A stretch of DNA of 64,000 bases. Source: Daucus carota subsp. sativus (taxonomy: Eukaryota > Streptophyta > Magnoliopsida > Apiales > Apiaceae). The DNA is taken from positions 45,187,454-45,251,453 of the forward strand of contig NC_030389.2 of NCBI RefSeq assembly GCF_001625215.2, in the 5' to 3' direction. Below are positions 20,898-30,784 of this stretch, piece after piece (position 1 is the first letter of the stretch; every line of letters starts with the position of its first letter). The translations under genes were made by a program, and so were the position numbers. The notes under the pieces are model-generated. The model was not told where the DNA came from. It saw nothing but the letters and a program-made list of their open reading frames with translations, and did no database searches.

Positions 20898-20974
<77 letters not shown>
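20898..20974 (+). repeat. (TA)n microsatellite, about 77 bp
   Basis: Uninterrupted AT dinucleotide tract, abutting the left end of the TIR element at 20975. Confidence 0.95.
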
Positions 20975-20976
<2 letters not shown>

Positions 20977-21655
20977 CTCATGATCAAATAGAAATCACTC
21001 TTAAAATAAAAACTAGAAACCAATACAAGTTAGTGATATCCTCAATACAATTTAGTGATATTCTTTTTAGGATTTAGTGATATGTGTTGCACGAATTAGT
21101 GAAAATTTGCGGAAACTGCCCAGAATTTCTGAATCTGTTCTAGTTGCCGATTCAGGTGGTGGTTGCGGTGGTGGAGATAATGGAGGTGAAGGTGGAGATG
21201 GAGGTGGTGGACATGGAAGGAGCTTTTAGCTTTGTCCGGCAGATTTTTGGCAAAGATCTGGAATTTAAATCGGCATTAAGCTAGATATACGGTACTGTAG
21301 GTGAGAAAGACCGAGGTGGAGGTGAGGACGAAGGTGCAGGTGGAGATGGAGGTGGGGGTGGAATGGAAGGGGCGGTGGAGGCCGGAGGGGGGTTGGATTT
21401 GGTGGTGATATAAATAATGGAGGCCGACATGGAGGTGGTGGTTATGGAGGGTCGGGCGGCATGGAGGTGGAGAGAGTAGCAAAGACTTGGCGGGGGTGGC
21501 GGGGTGAAGCTGCCGGAAGTGGGGTGGAGGGTTGGTGGGTTGGAGAAGAAGAAGGAGAAAGTGGGGTTGTTTGAAAATTTAGTGATATTCTCTTAGAAAT
21601 TTAGTGATAGTTTCTAGTTTCTAGAATAAGGAGGTTTCTATTGGAGTAAAACTCT
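20975..21655. mobile_element. Non-autonomous TIR element carrying a GGN-rich segment
   Basis: The left end GGCTCATGATCAAATAGAAA and the right end in reverse complement (GAGTTTTACTCCAATAGAAA) pair imperfectly. Both are followed by AAACTAGAAAC and repeated AATTTAGTGATAT words. The middle (about 21140-21540) is rich in GGTGGAGGTGGAG triplets, unlike its surroundings, and on the minus strand reads as a Pro/His/Thr-rich stretch. This may be captured coding DNA of a proline-rich protein, as in Pack-type elements. Insertion in (TA)n hides any target duplication. Confidence 0.5.
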
Positions 21656-22089
21656 ATATATATATATATCCTAGGTCAATCATTTTTTTTGTAAAACCAC
21701 GAACAATATAGTGTGGCAATTAAGGATAATTAAATCCATAAAACTCTTACTTTATTTATATATAGTATTAGTTAGAATTTTGCAGCATCATGTCAATATC
21801 TATGTATTACATTTCAAAATCATTTTTGAAACACACAACGATGAAAAAACATATATTTAGATTTGAATTCAAAAAATCTATTTAACATTTAGGGTTCTTC
21901 GGCGGAACCTTAGTGATCTTTGATTCTAGCGCGACCCTTATATGTATAACTAAACAAAACATGATTATTATTAACACATACTTTTAAAATTACATCTTAC
22001 ACTTGTTATGAACAAATTTAAGTACGTAAATTGAAGTGTAAGCTTGTAAACACACGATAAAGGACATTGCATGGCCGTTAAATTCATCG

Positions 22090-22753
22090 TTAGGTGCTTG
22101 GCGGTGGCGGGGCATCATCTTCCGAAGGTAATGAACCTCTCATGACATCAGGTGCTGGTGGCGGCGATAGGGCCTTTTTAAGGCTCTCAGACCAAGGAGC
22201 TTTCCCCGTGTTTCTTAACCTAAATGCATTTCGACACTTCAGACGATCGAGCTTTGTGTATCGGCCGGTTTCACAATCCCTAAACCACCTCGACTTGAGC
22301 TCATCTGTGGAACCTATCATGCATAATAGATCAATCAGTTTATATAATTAAGTGACAGTCCGTTGTCGTGATGAGCTTAACAACGTAGAAAGGCTGTTTC
22401 CGTAGAAAACTGATACAAAAATCAGTTTACTGTGTGTTGAATATTAAATATAAAGAAATATTTAATAACCTGTTTGGGAACCTGGATTTCATTTGAAATC
22501 ATGAATTTGATCAAATAACATGTTTGGGAATTTGGATTTGGATTTCATTTCCACACATTTAAATATTAGTATAAATCTGAGAATTTGAAATGACAACTCA
22601 AATCCTGTCATTTGAAATGAAATGTATGTTTCCAAACAGCCTCTTACCTTGATGATCAAGTGCGGATGCAGAAATGCACCGAGCACTGTAATTTGAGAAG
22701 AGGAGGAATACAGTAGCTACAAGATAGAGCTTCGTAAGAGCAGCCATATTCAT
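22090..22753 (-). CDS. Small secreted Cys/Pro-rich peptide precursor, copy 7 (106 aa)
   Basis: Exons 22753-22648 and 22304-22090. Two ATGs are possible: 22753 (MNMAALTK) or 22747 (MAALTK), the latter matching the paralogues; the first is used here. The signal region ends SARCISASALDHQ. The mature part DELKSRWFRDC has C-x12-C, one residue longer than in other copies, then RNTGKAPWSESLKKAL, SPPPAPDVMRGSLPSED and the end APPPPST. It groups with copy 3 by RCI, PSED and polyproline end. The acceptor is CAG|ATGAG instead of CAG|GTGAG. The intron contains two GGAAAC/TTTGGG-type words around 22470-22640. Secreted; function unknown. Confidence 0.7.
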
Positions 22754-23029
22754 GGCTGTTCTGATATGATGAGGATTCCCAGCATTGATCGAATTGCCCA
22801 GTTTTCAAAGATAGATCGAAAAATCTAATGCATTGTGTGTATTTAAAGAAGTGGCAGTCTGACTTTTTTGATTCCCCTGTTGTAAGCTTGGCAATTTTTA
22901 ATGTTTAAGATTCCTTCATTAATTAATTTGTTACCTATACCATTTTTTATGTTTAAATTGAATAGAGATCTAAGTCGTGCATTACAAAATGATAATCGGA
23001 AAATAGAACATTGTTCGGCAACTGGAGTT

Positions 23030-23105
23030 ATCATTTGCGGGGTGGTGGAGGCACAAGATTAGTTTCGTGGCAGGCGATGATGGTTGCGGTTGTGCTTTTT
23101 TAAGA
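23030..23105 (-). pseudogene. Exon-2 tail fragment of the peptide family
   Basis: GGCAACTGGAGTTATCATTTGCGGGGTGG resembles the stop region of the 23517 and 25553 copies; inverted, it codes for CCACCACCCCGCAAATGATAA at the end. Upstream similarity is lost. The flank at 23100-23250 also repeats the 22820-22930 flank. Confidence 0.4.
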
Positions 23106-23516
23106 TCAAATGAATGTTATGCTATATTTCAACACAAATCTAATACATTGTGATATTTAAAGAATTGGATGTTTAACTTTTTCTAATTCCCCAGTTACAA
23201 TTTTGTCAATTTTTAATCTTTAAGAATCCTTAATTTGTTACATATATATAGTGTGGTAATTTTTTTTATTGTTCAAGTTGAATAGAGATTTGAATCGATT
23301 GATAAACGAAGAACATTTGATGTCGGGAATACTTATTTGAACTAAAAGCGGAAACATTTGCATTCTTATATGAACGCCATGTACTAATACAGAATCCGTA
23401 TATATCCGTGGAGACGCCAAATAAGGCACCAGTTGGACTTGCTCTTATAAGTTATAAAAGTTTAGAAACACCATCTGATTTTAGGTTGGACATTGTTCGG
23501 CAATTGGATTTATATA

Positions 23517-24166
23517 TCATGGGTTCGGCGAAGGTGAATCGTCTCCCCCACGTGGCGCAACATTCTGAATAGGTCTTGTGGTCGGTGATGGTGGTGACGG
23601 TTGAGCTTCTTTAAGGCTTTCAGACCAAGCATCTCTGTTCATATTTGTTAGACCACCAGCATCGTCACAGTTCATAAGATCAAGCTTTCGGTATCCACTC
23701 CAGCAATAGGAAAACCATTTGGAGTTCTGGTTCTCATCTGTGGAACATGAATGTCACGATAATAAATGGCATAATAATAGTAATAATTCATGACTCATTC
23801 TAATGTCATTGATAAAATCTAGTAGGTGCCTCAACAAGCAAGTTGAGACTCTGTTCCAATGTGTATGCTGCTAATTAAATAAAGATACGGATTTTCTAAT
23901 GTGTAACAACCACTTTTTAATTAGCTTACTAATCTTTATTAATTCTGATCTCATCAATAATGATGTCCCCTGCATGCACAACAATCAATCAAAATCTTCC
24001 ACTTAAGTAAAAATGAGCACACACGAGAAAGACCCATAAAGATACATAGTACGTGAAGAAAATATGTACGTTGATGAAATGAGGAGACGGAAGTCCCAGA
24101 AGTTCCAGAAATTGACAAGAGGAGAAAGACAAGTGCTACAAGATAGAGGTCTGTAAGAAAACCCAT
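23517..24166 (-). CDS. Small secreted Cys/Pro-rich peptide precursor, copy 8 (105 aa)
   Basis: Exons 24166-24070 and 23737-23517, the latter 73 codons. Signal region MGFLTDLYLVALVFLLLSIS then GTSGTSVSSFHQ. The mature part HENQNSKWFSYC has C-x11-C, then GGLTNMNRDAWSESLKEA, PSPPSPTTRPIQNV, an APRGGDD linker and the end SPSPNP. The core matches the family, but the tail has lost the PPPAP and IASPP words, so it is the most diverged open copy. It is the last intact member; all relatives to its right are broken, and those at 25553 and 28775-31925 share its DLMNC/GLTNMN features. Likely secreted; function unknown. Confidence 0.7.
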
Positions 24167-24282
24167 CTTTATCGGTCTGGTCTGCCTGTTGTTTTGCTGT
24201 TGAAGATCACCTGCAGTATAACTTGAATGTATTACTTGATCTCTTACGAAGTCCCATAATACATTACATTAAAACAGACATG

Positions 24283-24306
24283 TATATAAGGAATTAAAAG
24301 TTTGAC
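24283..24306 (-). promoter_or_regulatory. Core promoter block, type I, upstream of copy 8
   Basis: TATATAAGGAATT at 24283-24295 and TTGAC at 24302-24306, 115-140 nt upstream of the ATG at 24166. Confidence 0.4.
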
Positions 24307-24967
24307 GTTTTTGTTTTCTATGTTATATAATTTAGCCATCCGCAATTTGAATTGAATTAGTATTCGGATTGATTTCGAAGAAACAACAAGGCAACAACCA
24401 AGTATCATAATTTTCTACTATGAGTACTAATTTATATCCCGTGTGAATACTATGAATACTAATATATTGAATTAGTTGAAGAAAGCGCGACTACATTCTT
24501 GGGAGAGAGTTTTAAAGAGCCTTTCAATTAAGGAAAATGAAAACTTAAGCATTTTTATATCAATATGAGGCAAATTTGGGAAAGAGGGAGTATCATGTGG
24601 TGATACAAAATCAAAGCACAAGGTAGAATTAGTACAAAATAATAATCCATATACGTTCGCATAATAATTTATTTCAACTAAAATTCGGTTAAATCAACTA
24701 TCATTTGATTGTCTGGTGAAATTTAACTGAACTTGACTGAATTAAAACTCAGCAGCATTTGCTACATTGCGTTTTGCTCCAAATCTCTGTAATGGAAGAA
24801 ACTGATCATATATGTCAAGAGTATCAAATTCGAACCATTTGAGTAAAAAGAACAAATTGTTTTGTCATAAATAAGATCATTTACGACAGATTCAGATGGG
24901 CTTGATTGTCGCAGTGAACAGTACATAATATTCCATATACGTGCATATGCCTAATTAATTTTTAATA

Positions 24968-25180
24968 CTCTCTCCGTCTCATTTTATGTGAACCACTTTC
25001 TTTTTTTGGATATCTCAAAAATGATAAAACTTTCTTTATTACAACCACACATTCATATACTTCACTGATTTAACCTTCACTATCTATTTTTTTTTGTGGT
25101 TGAAATTGAGTCTAATATTCATTTATTTAAAAAGTTTGCTAGTCAAACAAGCTCACTTAAAATGGGATGGAGGGAGCATA
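24968..25180. mobile_element. Stowaway-like MITE
   Basis: CTCTCTCCGTCTCATTTTAT at the left pairs with AAAATGGGATGGAGGGAG at the right, each flanked by TA. Typical Tc1/mariner-derived MITE. Confidence 0.75.
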
Positions 25181-25189
25181 TATAACAGG

Positions 25190-25315
25190 GGGAACTCGCG
25201 ATCATGGTGCAGAAGGTCTTTTTTTAACTTGTTAAGTGATGGCAGAGCGATAAATGATAGTAATGCTCTTCTGAGGCTGTTCATGTTCAGTAGATCAAGC
25301 TTTCTGTGATACATA
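25190..25315 (-). pseudogene. Exon-2 fragment of the peptide family
   Basis: The minus strand reads RKLDLLNMNSLRRALLSFIA then LPSLNKLKK, an eroded match to the RKLDLMNC...SLKKAL...SPPSP region of the 25553 copy. The second Cys and the WSE block are gone. Confidence 0.45.
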
Positions 25316-25552
25316 TTTTTCATATGATGTTGTAATATTGTTGTGCATGACGAAATGAAAATTGAAAGCATTTGCATTCTTATATAAACCCCATTTACAT
25401 ATACAAAATCGAATTACATTGTTCAGATAGTGCAGAATAATCTATATACGTGCAGACGCATAATTATTGTCTTATAAAGTTTAAAAAAAAAAAAAAAGAA
25501 GTAACAAACACGATCAAATTTTAGTTTGAACATTTTTCGGCAATTGGAGTTA

Positions 25553-25760
25553 TCATGTGGGCGGTAGATCATCCGTTCGGGTACGTAGTACAGGAGGCCT
25601 CTTGTTAGGTGATGGTGGTGGTGATAATGCTTTTTTAAGGCTTTCAGACCAAGCATCTCTGTTTATATTTGTTAGACCAACTGCATTTTCACAGTTCATA
25701 AGATCAAGCTTTCGGTATCACTCTGGCAATCGGAAGACCACTTGGATTTCTGGATTTCAC
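25553..25760 (-). pseudogene. Exon 2 of a peptide-family copy, frame broken, no exon 1
   Basis: From the acceptor at 25761 the minus strand encodes EIQKSKWSSDCQS, then a one-base loss shifts the frame just before the YRKLDLMNC block. In the second frame it continues GLTNINRDAWSESLKKALSP, PPSPNKRPPVLRTR and DDLPPT to a stop. No exon 1 with a signal peptide is found in the next 250 bases, where a GA-rich tract begins. It retains the family's WSESL core, so the loss is fairly recent. Confidence 0.65.
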
Positions 25761-25796
25761 CTGTAGAACATGCCTTGTATGTATCAATCAAAGCAC

Positions 25797-25916
25797 AGAG
25801 GGAGAGGGAGAGAGAGAGAGACGGAGAATCGAGAGAGGGAGAGAAGCACTTACAGAGTGAGAGATTCGAGAGAGTCTCGAAGCACTTACAGAGTGAGAGA
25901 TTCGAGAGAGTCTCGA
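25797..25916 (+). repeat. GA-rich tract with an exact 36-bp tandem duplication
   Basis: (GA)n-like sequence from 25797. The unit starting AGCACTTACAGAGTGAG occurs at 25845-25880 and 25881-25916, and each unit contains the palindrome TCGAGAGAGTCTCGA. Confidence 0.8.
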
Positions 25917-26004
25917 GAGTGAGTAGGAGAGATCAAAAGCACGTATAAGGGAGAGAGTTATGGGAGAGATGAACGTTATGATTGAGAGATAATGCTGAAA
26001 ACTG

Positions 26005-26095
26005 AGGAAACAGCATCCAGAATCGAAACCGCAACCTGAAACTTGTGCTTGGAGTGTTCAACCACCTGACCAACTACAACATTGCTATAAAATTG
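26005..26095 (-). mobile_element. SINE-like tRNA-derived head (or LTR fragment)
   Basis: On the minus strand TTGGTCAGGTGGTTGAACAC resembles a pol III A box and GGTTTCGATTCTGG a B box about 35 bp later, as in tRNA-derived SINEs. No clear tail or duplication. Confidence 0.35.
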
Positions 26096-26285
26096 AAGGA
26101 ATTTAAATATAAACCTATATCAATTTTACAAAATTAAATAAGTAGAAAATTAATTTTTCATTATAATATTCCTTCAACTATTGTTCAAAATTATTGATTT
26201 TAAGGACCAATATAAGTTGAGTAATTATATTCTTATCCGTAAGGTTGGATTATTTAAATAAGTTAATTATTTTTTTTAAAAAAAT

Positions 26286-26770
26286 AACCCTCCGTCAATA
26301 TTTAAGTACTATAAACTAATATTTTCGCTATAATATGTCAAAAAATAAAATCATATTGACTTGATTTTTGGTATATAACTACGATGAGTACTTAATTTAC
26401 GATCCGTACGGTTGGATCGCCTAAAAAATAAATTTATTTTTTTTGAAAAAAATAACACTACATCCATATTAAGAATAACATAACATTTTCGCTATAATAT
26501 CTCAACAGATAAATCCATTGTTTGATTTTTGGTATATAACTACGAGGAGTACTTAATACGATCGTACGGTTGGATCGCCTAAAAAATAATTTATTTTTTT
26601 TAAAAAAATAACCCTAAGTCTATATTTAAGTATAACATAATATTTTCGTTATAATAACTCAGCGGATAAAATCCTATTGATTTGATTTTTGGCATACAAC
26701 TACTATGACTACTTAATTTACGATCCGTACGGTTGGATCGCATAAAAAACAAATTGATATTTCGAAAGTA
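26286..26770 (+). repeat. Tandem repeat, about 160-bp period, three units plus a partial
   Basis: Each unit runs from AATAACCCT-like sequence through ATATTTTCGCTATAATA, GATTTTTGGTATATAACTAC and GTACGGTTGGATCG to an AAAAAATAA tract. Units start near 26286, 26454 and 26610, with a diverged partial unit before (about 26200-26285). No coding. Confidence 0.75.
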
Positions 26771-27040
26771 TACACCCCTAGGATAACTTCTGATAAAATC
26801 CAAACTCTGAACTCCGACATTCACTGCAATGCAGATCATAACAGAATAGTGTCTTTATAATTTTTTTTATATTTTTTATCTTTTGCTATCATGATTAGTA
26901 CCTTAAATTAGACCATAAAAAAGATTACATTTTCTGTTGTTTGAATAATTAATTTGAAATTAGTTAGTATTTTTATTTGTTTGGAAATAAAAAAAAATTA
27001 AAAACAAATAAAGTTATGAATAATTTTTTATTAATTTATA

Positions 27041-27821
27041 ACTGACTAAAAGCAGTTTCAATTTTTTTAATTTTAAGTTTATTAGCTGAACAATTTTTTT
27101 TATTTTTCTCACAAGTCAAAACCGACCGCCATAGTCGTATATCGGCGGAAATGACAGAACGAAATGGTCGGTTTTCTGCACTTGAGAATCTGGTCGGAAA
27201 TGAGTTAAATTTGGTCGGTTTTCTTGTGTTATATATGAGTTTGGTGGAAATATGTTGCATGTGGTCGGTTTTCTGTGTTAAATTTAGAGTTTGGTTGGAA
27301 ATATATTGAATCTGGTCGGTTTTCTGGAGGCACAATGTTTTTACTTTTTTTTAAATAGTTTACTTAGTCGAATAAAATTTATTGTTTTTCTAAGAAGTCA
27401 AAACCGACCGCCCGAGTTTTAATTCGGTCGGAAACGAAGCAGCCATTTCCGACCGCCAAAATCGGTCGGAAATAAGCTGGGCTCCACCTCGTCCCCACTC
27501 AGCCAACACAAGGCGACAACAAGTTAAAAGCTGACCAATTATTTTAAACCAGTCAAGGTGGTCGGAAATGACACATGCGGTCGAAATGTGTCGGTCAGTT
27601 TTACCGACGTGGCGTCCATGTCAGCTGAAGAATGTTGGTGAGCGGGACCCACGCCCATATAACCGACCGATTGGTGCGGTCGTGTATGGCGGTCGTAAAT
27701 GACGCCATTTTTTACGACCGATCGCGTTTGGTCGGTAAGTCGGTCGGAAATGACCGTTTTTTTTCCGACCACTTTGGTCGGTCGGAAATTTTGGTCGGAA
27801 ATGTCTGCTTTTTTAGTAGTG
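27041..27821. mobile_element. Non-autonomous CACTA-like element
   Basis: The right end in reverse complement is CACTACTAAAAAAGCAGACA. The left end ACTGACTAAAAGCAG is an imperfect match. The body is packed with GGTCGGAAAT and AAACCGACCG repeats in both orientations, typical subterminal arrays. No transposase. It differs in repeat motif (GGTCGG) from the 10678-13718 element (GGTCGAAA). Confidence 0.65.
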
Positions 27822-28270
27822 ATTAAAGGCCCTTTACTGTGGATCATCAAAGATGTATGTGTTTTTTCTATTGCTCTGCACTTTGTGTTCTAGTGCATTT
27901 TTCGTGTACTGTGATGTATGGCGCAACCAGAGGGAAGCTAGCATATGACACAGTGGTGATTGCAAAAATACACATGATTTTCAAAAAAAAAAAAAGGAAT
28001 GATTGTATGTTCGTTAGCGACACAAATTATCAGCTCTCACTCTTTCTGGATCCTGATTCCGCCACTATTGTTGTTTACTCATTTTCATCTCAATATACTT
28101 CATAGAAACAATAATGATTGGCAGAATAATAACATTCATGATTCTATGTAAAATCATTGATCAAATTTAACAGTTGCCTCGACAAGCAATTGAACCGTGT
28201 TTGGAGTGTGTGCCAGTGTGCTCCATAAGCTACTCAATTAATAAAGATATAGTACTGAAGAAATTATGTA

Positions 28271-28367
28271 CGTTGATGAAGTGAGGAGACGGAAGTGCAG
28301 GAAGCTCCAGAAATGACAAGAGAACAAAGATAAGTGCTACAAAATTGAGCTTTGTAAGAAAGGCCAG
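28271..28367 (-). pseudogene. Lone exon 1 of a peptide-family copy (unit A)
   Basis: The start codon position reads CTG instead of ATG (CTGGCCTTTCTTACAAAGC), and a one-base loss after LLS shifts the frame. The donor CATCAAC|GTAC is still present. No exon 2 follows to the left. Confidence 0.6.
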
Positions 28368-28774
28368 GGTTTACGATTCTTGCTGCTGTTTAGCAGCTGC
28401 AGATCACAGCAGTAACTTGACTGAATAATTGCCTCATCTCTTTCGAAGTATAAAAGAATTAGAAGTTTGACATTTTTGTTTTCTATGTTATATAGTTTAG
28501 GCATTCGCAGTTTGACTGAATAAGTATTCGGGTTGATATAGAGAAGCATCAAGGAAACAACGAAAATGTCATATTTTCTCATTATGAATACTACTTATAT
28601 CCCGTATGAATATTACTGAAACCAAGAGAGGGTCGCTCGTCTCATAGAACAAACGATTGATTTGCAACATATAATGGGACAGAGGGAGTATCACGTTGTA
28701 ACACAAAATCAAAGTACAATGTAGAAATAGTACAAAATAATAATCCATATACGTCAGTAATGGGAATTATCATC

Positions 28775-29103
28775 TGTAGGGCGGTGGATCAGCCACCGGA
28801 CCTGGTGCAGGAGGACTCAGGGACGTGATGGTGGAAAAGTCAACATATGTGGTGGACGAGGTCCCTTGAAAGGTGATGGTGGTGGTGTAATTTAGCTCTG
28901 AGGCTTTCAGACCAAGTACCTCTCTGACTCTCTATATTTGTTAAACCACCTGCATTTCAAAGTAATAAGATCAGGCTTCTGAATCCGCTCTGCCAATCAG
29001 AAAACCAGTTTGAGTTCCGAATATCGCCTTTGGAACAGGACATGCATATAGATATGAGGATCAAGAGAATTGCTGCAAGATTGAGCTTTGTGAGAAAGGC
29101 CAT
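28775..29103 (-). pseudogene. Fused exon 1/exon 2 relic of the peptide family (unit A)
   Basis: From the ATG at 29103 the frame reads MAFLTKLNLAAILLILISIC, then runs without an intron into MSCSKGDIRNSNWFSDWQSG, because the end of exon 1 and most of the intron are deleted. The first Cys is Trp, and a stop follows soon after FRSL. Farther on, GGLTN, TWSESLRA and Pro-rich words remain. Non-functional. Confidence 0.6.
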
Positions 29104-29526
29104 ATTTTGTGGCTCTGTGCTCATGTTTTGCTCATGTCCTTGGAGTATTTAAACCCTTACTTTGTGTTAGCTATAGTTTAGTCACATACATGAATTAGAT
29201 CGTCGGACAAAAATTACCCATTTCTTCTTTACCTAAACTCTTTAGAATTCTCTTGCCTATAGTTTAGCCACATACATGAATTAATACACTCAAACAAGAA
29301 TCATCCATTCCAATCATTTCCTTGCTTGCCTACAATACTTTGGGTCATTTGGCTTCCCCATACTAGTGACACTTCCCAAATATAGGTAGGAGTATATAGA
29401 TTGTCAATGCCACGTCACTATGATGGGACCGAGAGTCAGATGAGCCGCGTTAACCTATCGTCCGGTTAGAGCAAACCTGACCGAAAAGCTTACTGGTTTG
29501 TCGGCTGGGACGGATTTAGAGGGGGG

Positions 29527-29550
29527 CAGTGGGGGTAATTGCCCCCACTG
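29527..29550. repeat. Near-perfect 24-bp palindrome
   Basis: CAGTGGGGGTAATTGCCCCC followed by ACTG: nine-base arms around a six-base centre, in the spacer between duplication units A and B. It may be a leftover terminus of a hAT-type or retroelement insertion; otherwise unexplained. Confidence 0.6.
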
Positions 29551-29597
29551 ATCTCATAATAGATATATATTCTACTATTATTTTTAACAAATTGTTT

Positions 29598-29698
29598 ACT
29601 TGCCTCATGGTTGAGGTGTTCTATGTTAGGCAGGAGATACAGGTTTGATTCCTTTTTATAGCAAATTTACACATGATTTTTCAAAAAAAAAAAGAAAA
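29598..29698 (+). mobile_element. SINE-like unit with poly-A tail
   Basis: TGCCTCATGGTTGAGGTGTT resembles an A box and GGTTTGATTCC a B box about 35 bp later. The sequence ends in a 3' A-rich stretch at about 29685-29698. Compatible with a tRNA-derived SINE. Confidence 0.35.
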
Positions 29699-29957
29699 AG
29701 GAATGATTGTATGTCGTCGTAGCGACACAAATTATCAGCCCTCACACTTTCTGGATCCGGATTCCGCCATATTGTTGTTTACTCTATTTCATCTCAATAT
29801 ACTTCATAGAAACAATAATAATGGGGCAGAATAATAACATTCATGATTCTATGTAAAATTATTGATGAATTTTACAGTTGCCTCGATAAGCAATTGAACC
29901 GTGTTTGAAGTGTGTGCTCCAAAAGTTATAAAGATATAGAGCTGAAGAAATTAGTAC

Positions 29958-30052
29958 GTTGATGAAGTGAGGAGACGGAAGTGCAGGAACTCCAGAAATT
30001 GACAAGAGAACAAAGACAAGTGCTACAAAATTGAGCTTGTAAGAAAGGCCAT
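29958..30052 (-). pseudogene. Lone exon 1 of a peptide-family copy (unit B)
   Basis: The ATG at 30052 is kept (ATGGCCTTTCTTAC), but a missing base in the KLN codons breaks the frame at residue 5-6. Sister of 28271-28367, with a different set of lesions. Confidence 0.6.
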
Positions 30053-30464
30053 GGTTTACGATTCTTGCTGCTGTTTAGCTGCTGCAGATCATCAGCAGTA
30101 ACTGACTGTATAATTGCCTCATCTCGTTCGAAGTATATAAAGAAAGAAGTTTGACATTTTGTTTTCTATGTTTATATAGTTTAGGCATTCGCAGCTTGAC
30201 TTGAATAAGTATTCGGGTTGATTATAGAAAAGCATCAAGGAAACAACGAAAATGTCATATTTTCTCATTATGAATATACTGAAAACAAGAGAGGGTCGTC
30301 TCATAGAACCAACGATTGATTTGCAATATATAATGGGACAGAGGGAGTATCATGTCAAAAACAAAAATAAAGTACAATGTAGAAATAGTACAAAATGAAA
30401 TCCATATACGTCTAGACGCTTAATTAATTTTTCATAACAGCATAATTACACGATCAAGTAGCCT

Positions 30465-30784
30465 CGTTGGATCAGCCACCAGACCGGTGCAGGAGGACTT
30501 GGCGGAGGTGATGGTGGATTAGCCTTCATATGTGGTCCACAAGGTCTCTTGAAAGGTGATGGTGGCGCGGTAATTTAACTCGGAGGCTTTCAGACCAAGT
30601 ACCCTTCTGACCTCTATATTTGTTAAAGCACCTGCATTATAAAAGTTAATAAGATCATGCTTCTGAATCCGCTCTGCCAATCAGAAAACCAGTTTGAGTT
30701 CCGGATATCGCCTTGGAACAGGCCATGCAAATAGATAGGAGGATAAAGAGAAGTGCGCAAGATTGAGCTTGTGAGAAAGGCCAT
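30465..30784 (-). pseudogene. Fused exon 1/exon 2 relic of the peptide family (unit B)
   Basis: Same intron-spanning deletion as 28775-29103 (the start region runs directly into NSNWFSDWQ-like sequence), with further small losses in the hydrophobic core. The shared deletion shows it happened before the segment was duplicated. Confidence 0.6.

Noticed and set aside
25797-25948. Arg/Glu-rich frame (RERERERD) on the plus strand
   Set aside because: Translation of the GA repeat; not a gene.
26286-26770. CRISPR-like array
   Set aside because: The repeat units are about 160 bp, adjacent and without unique spacers, in a plant genome.
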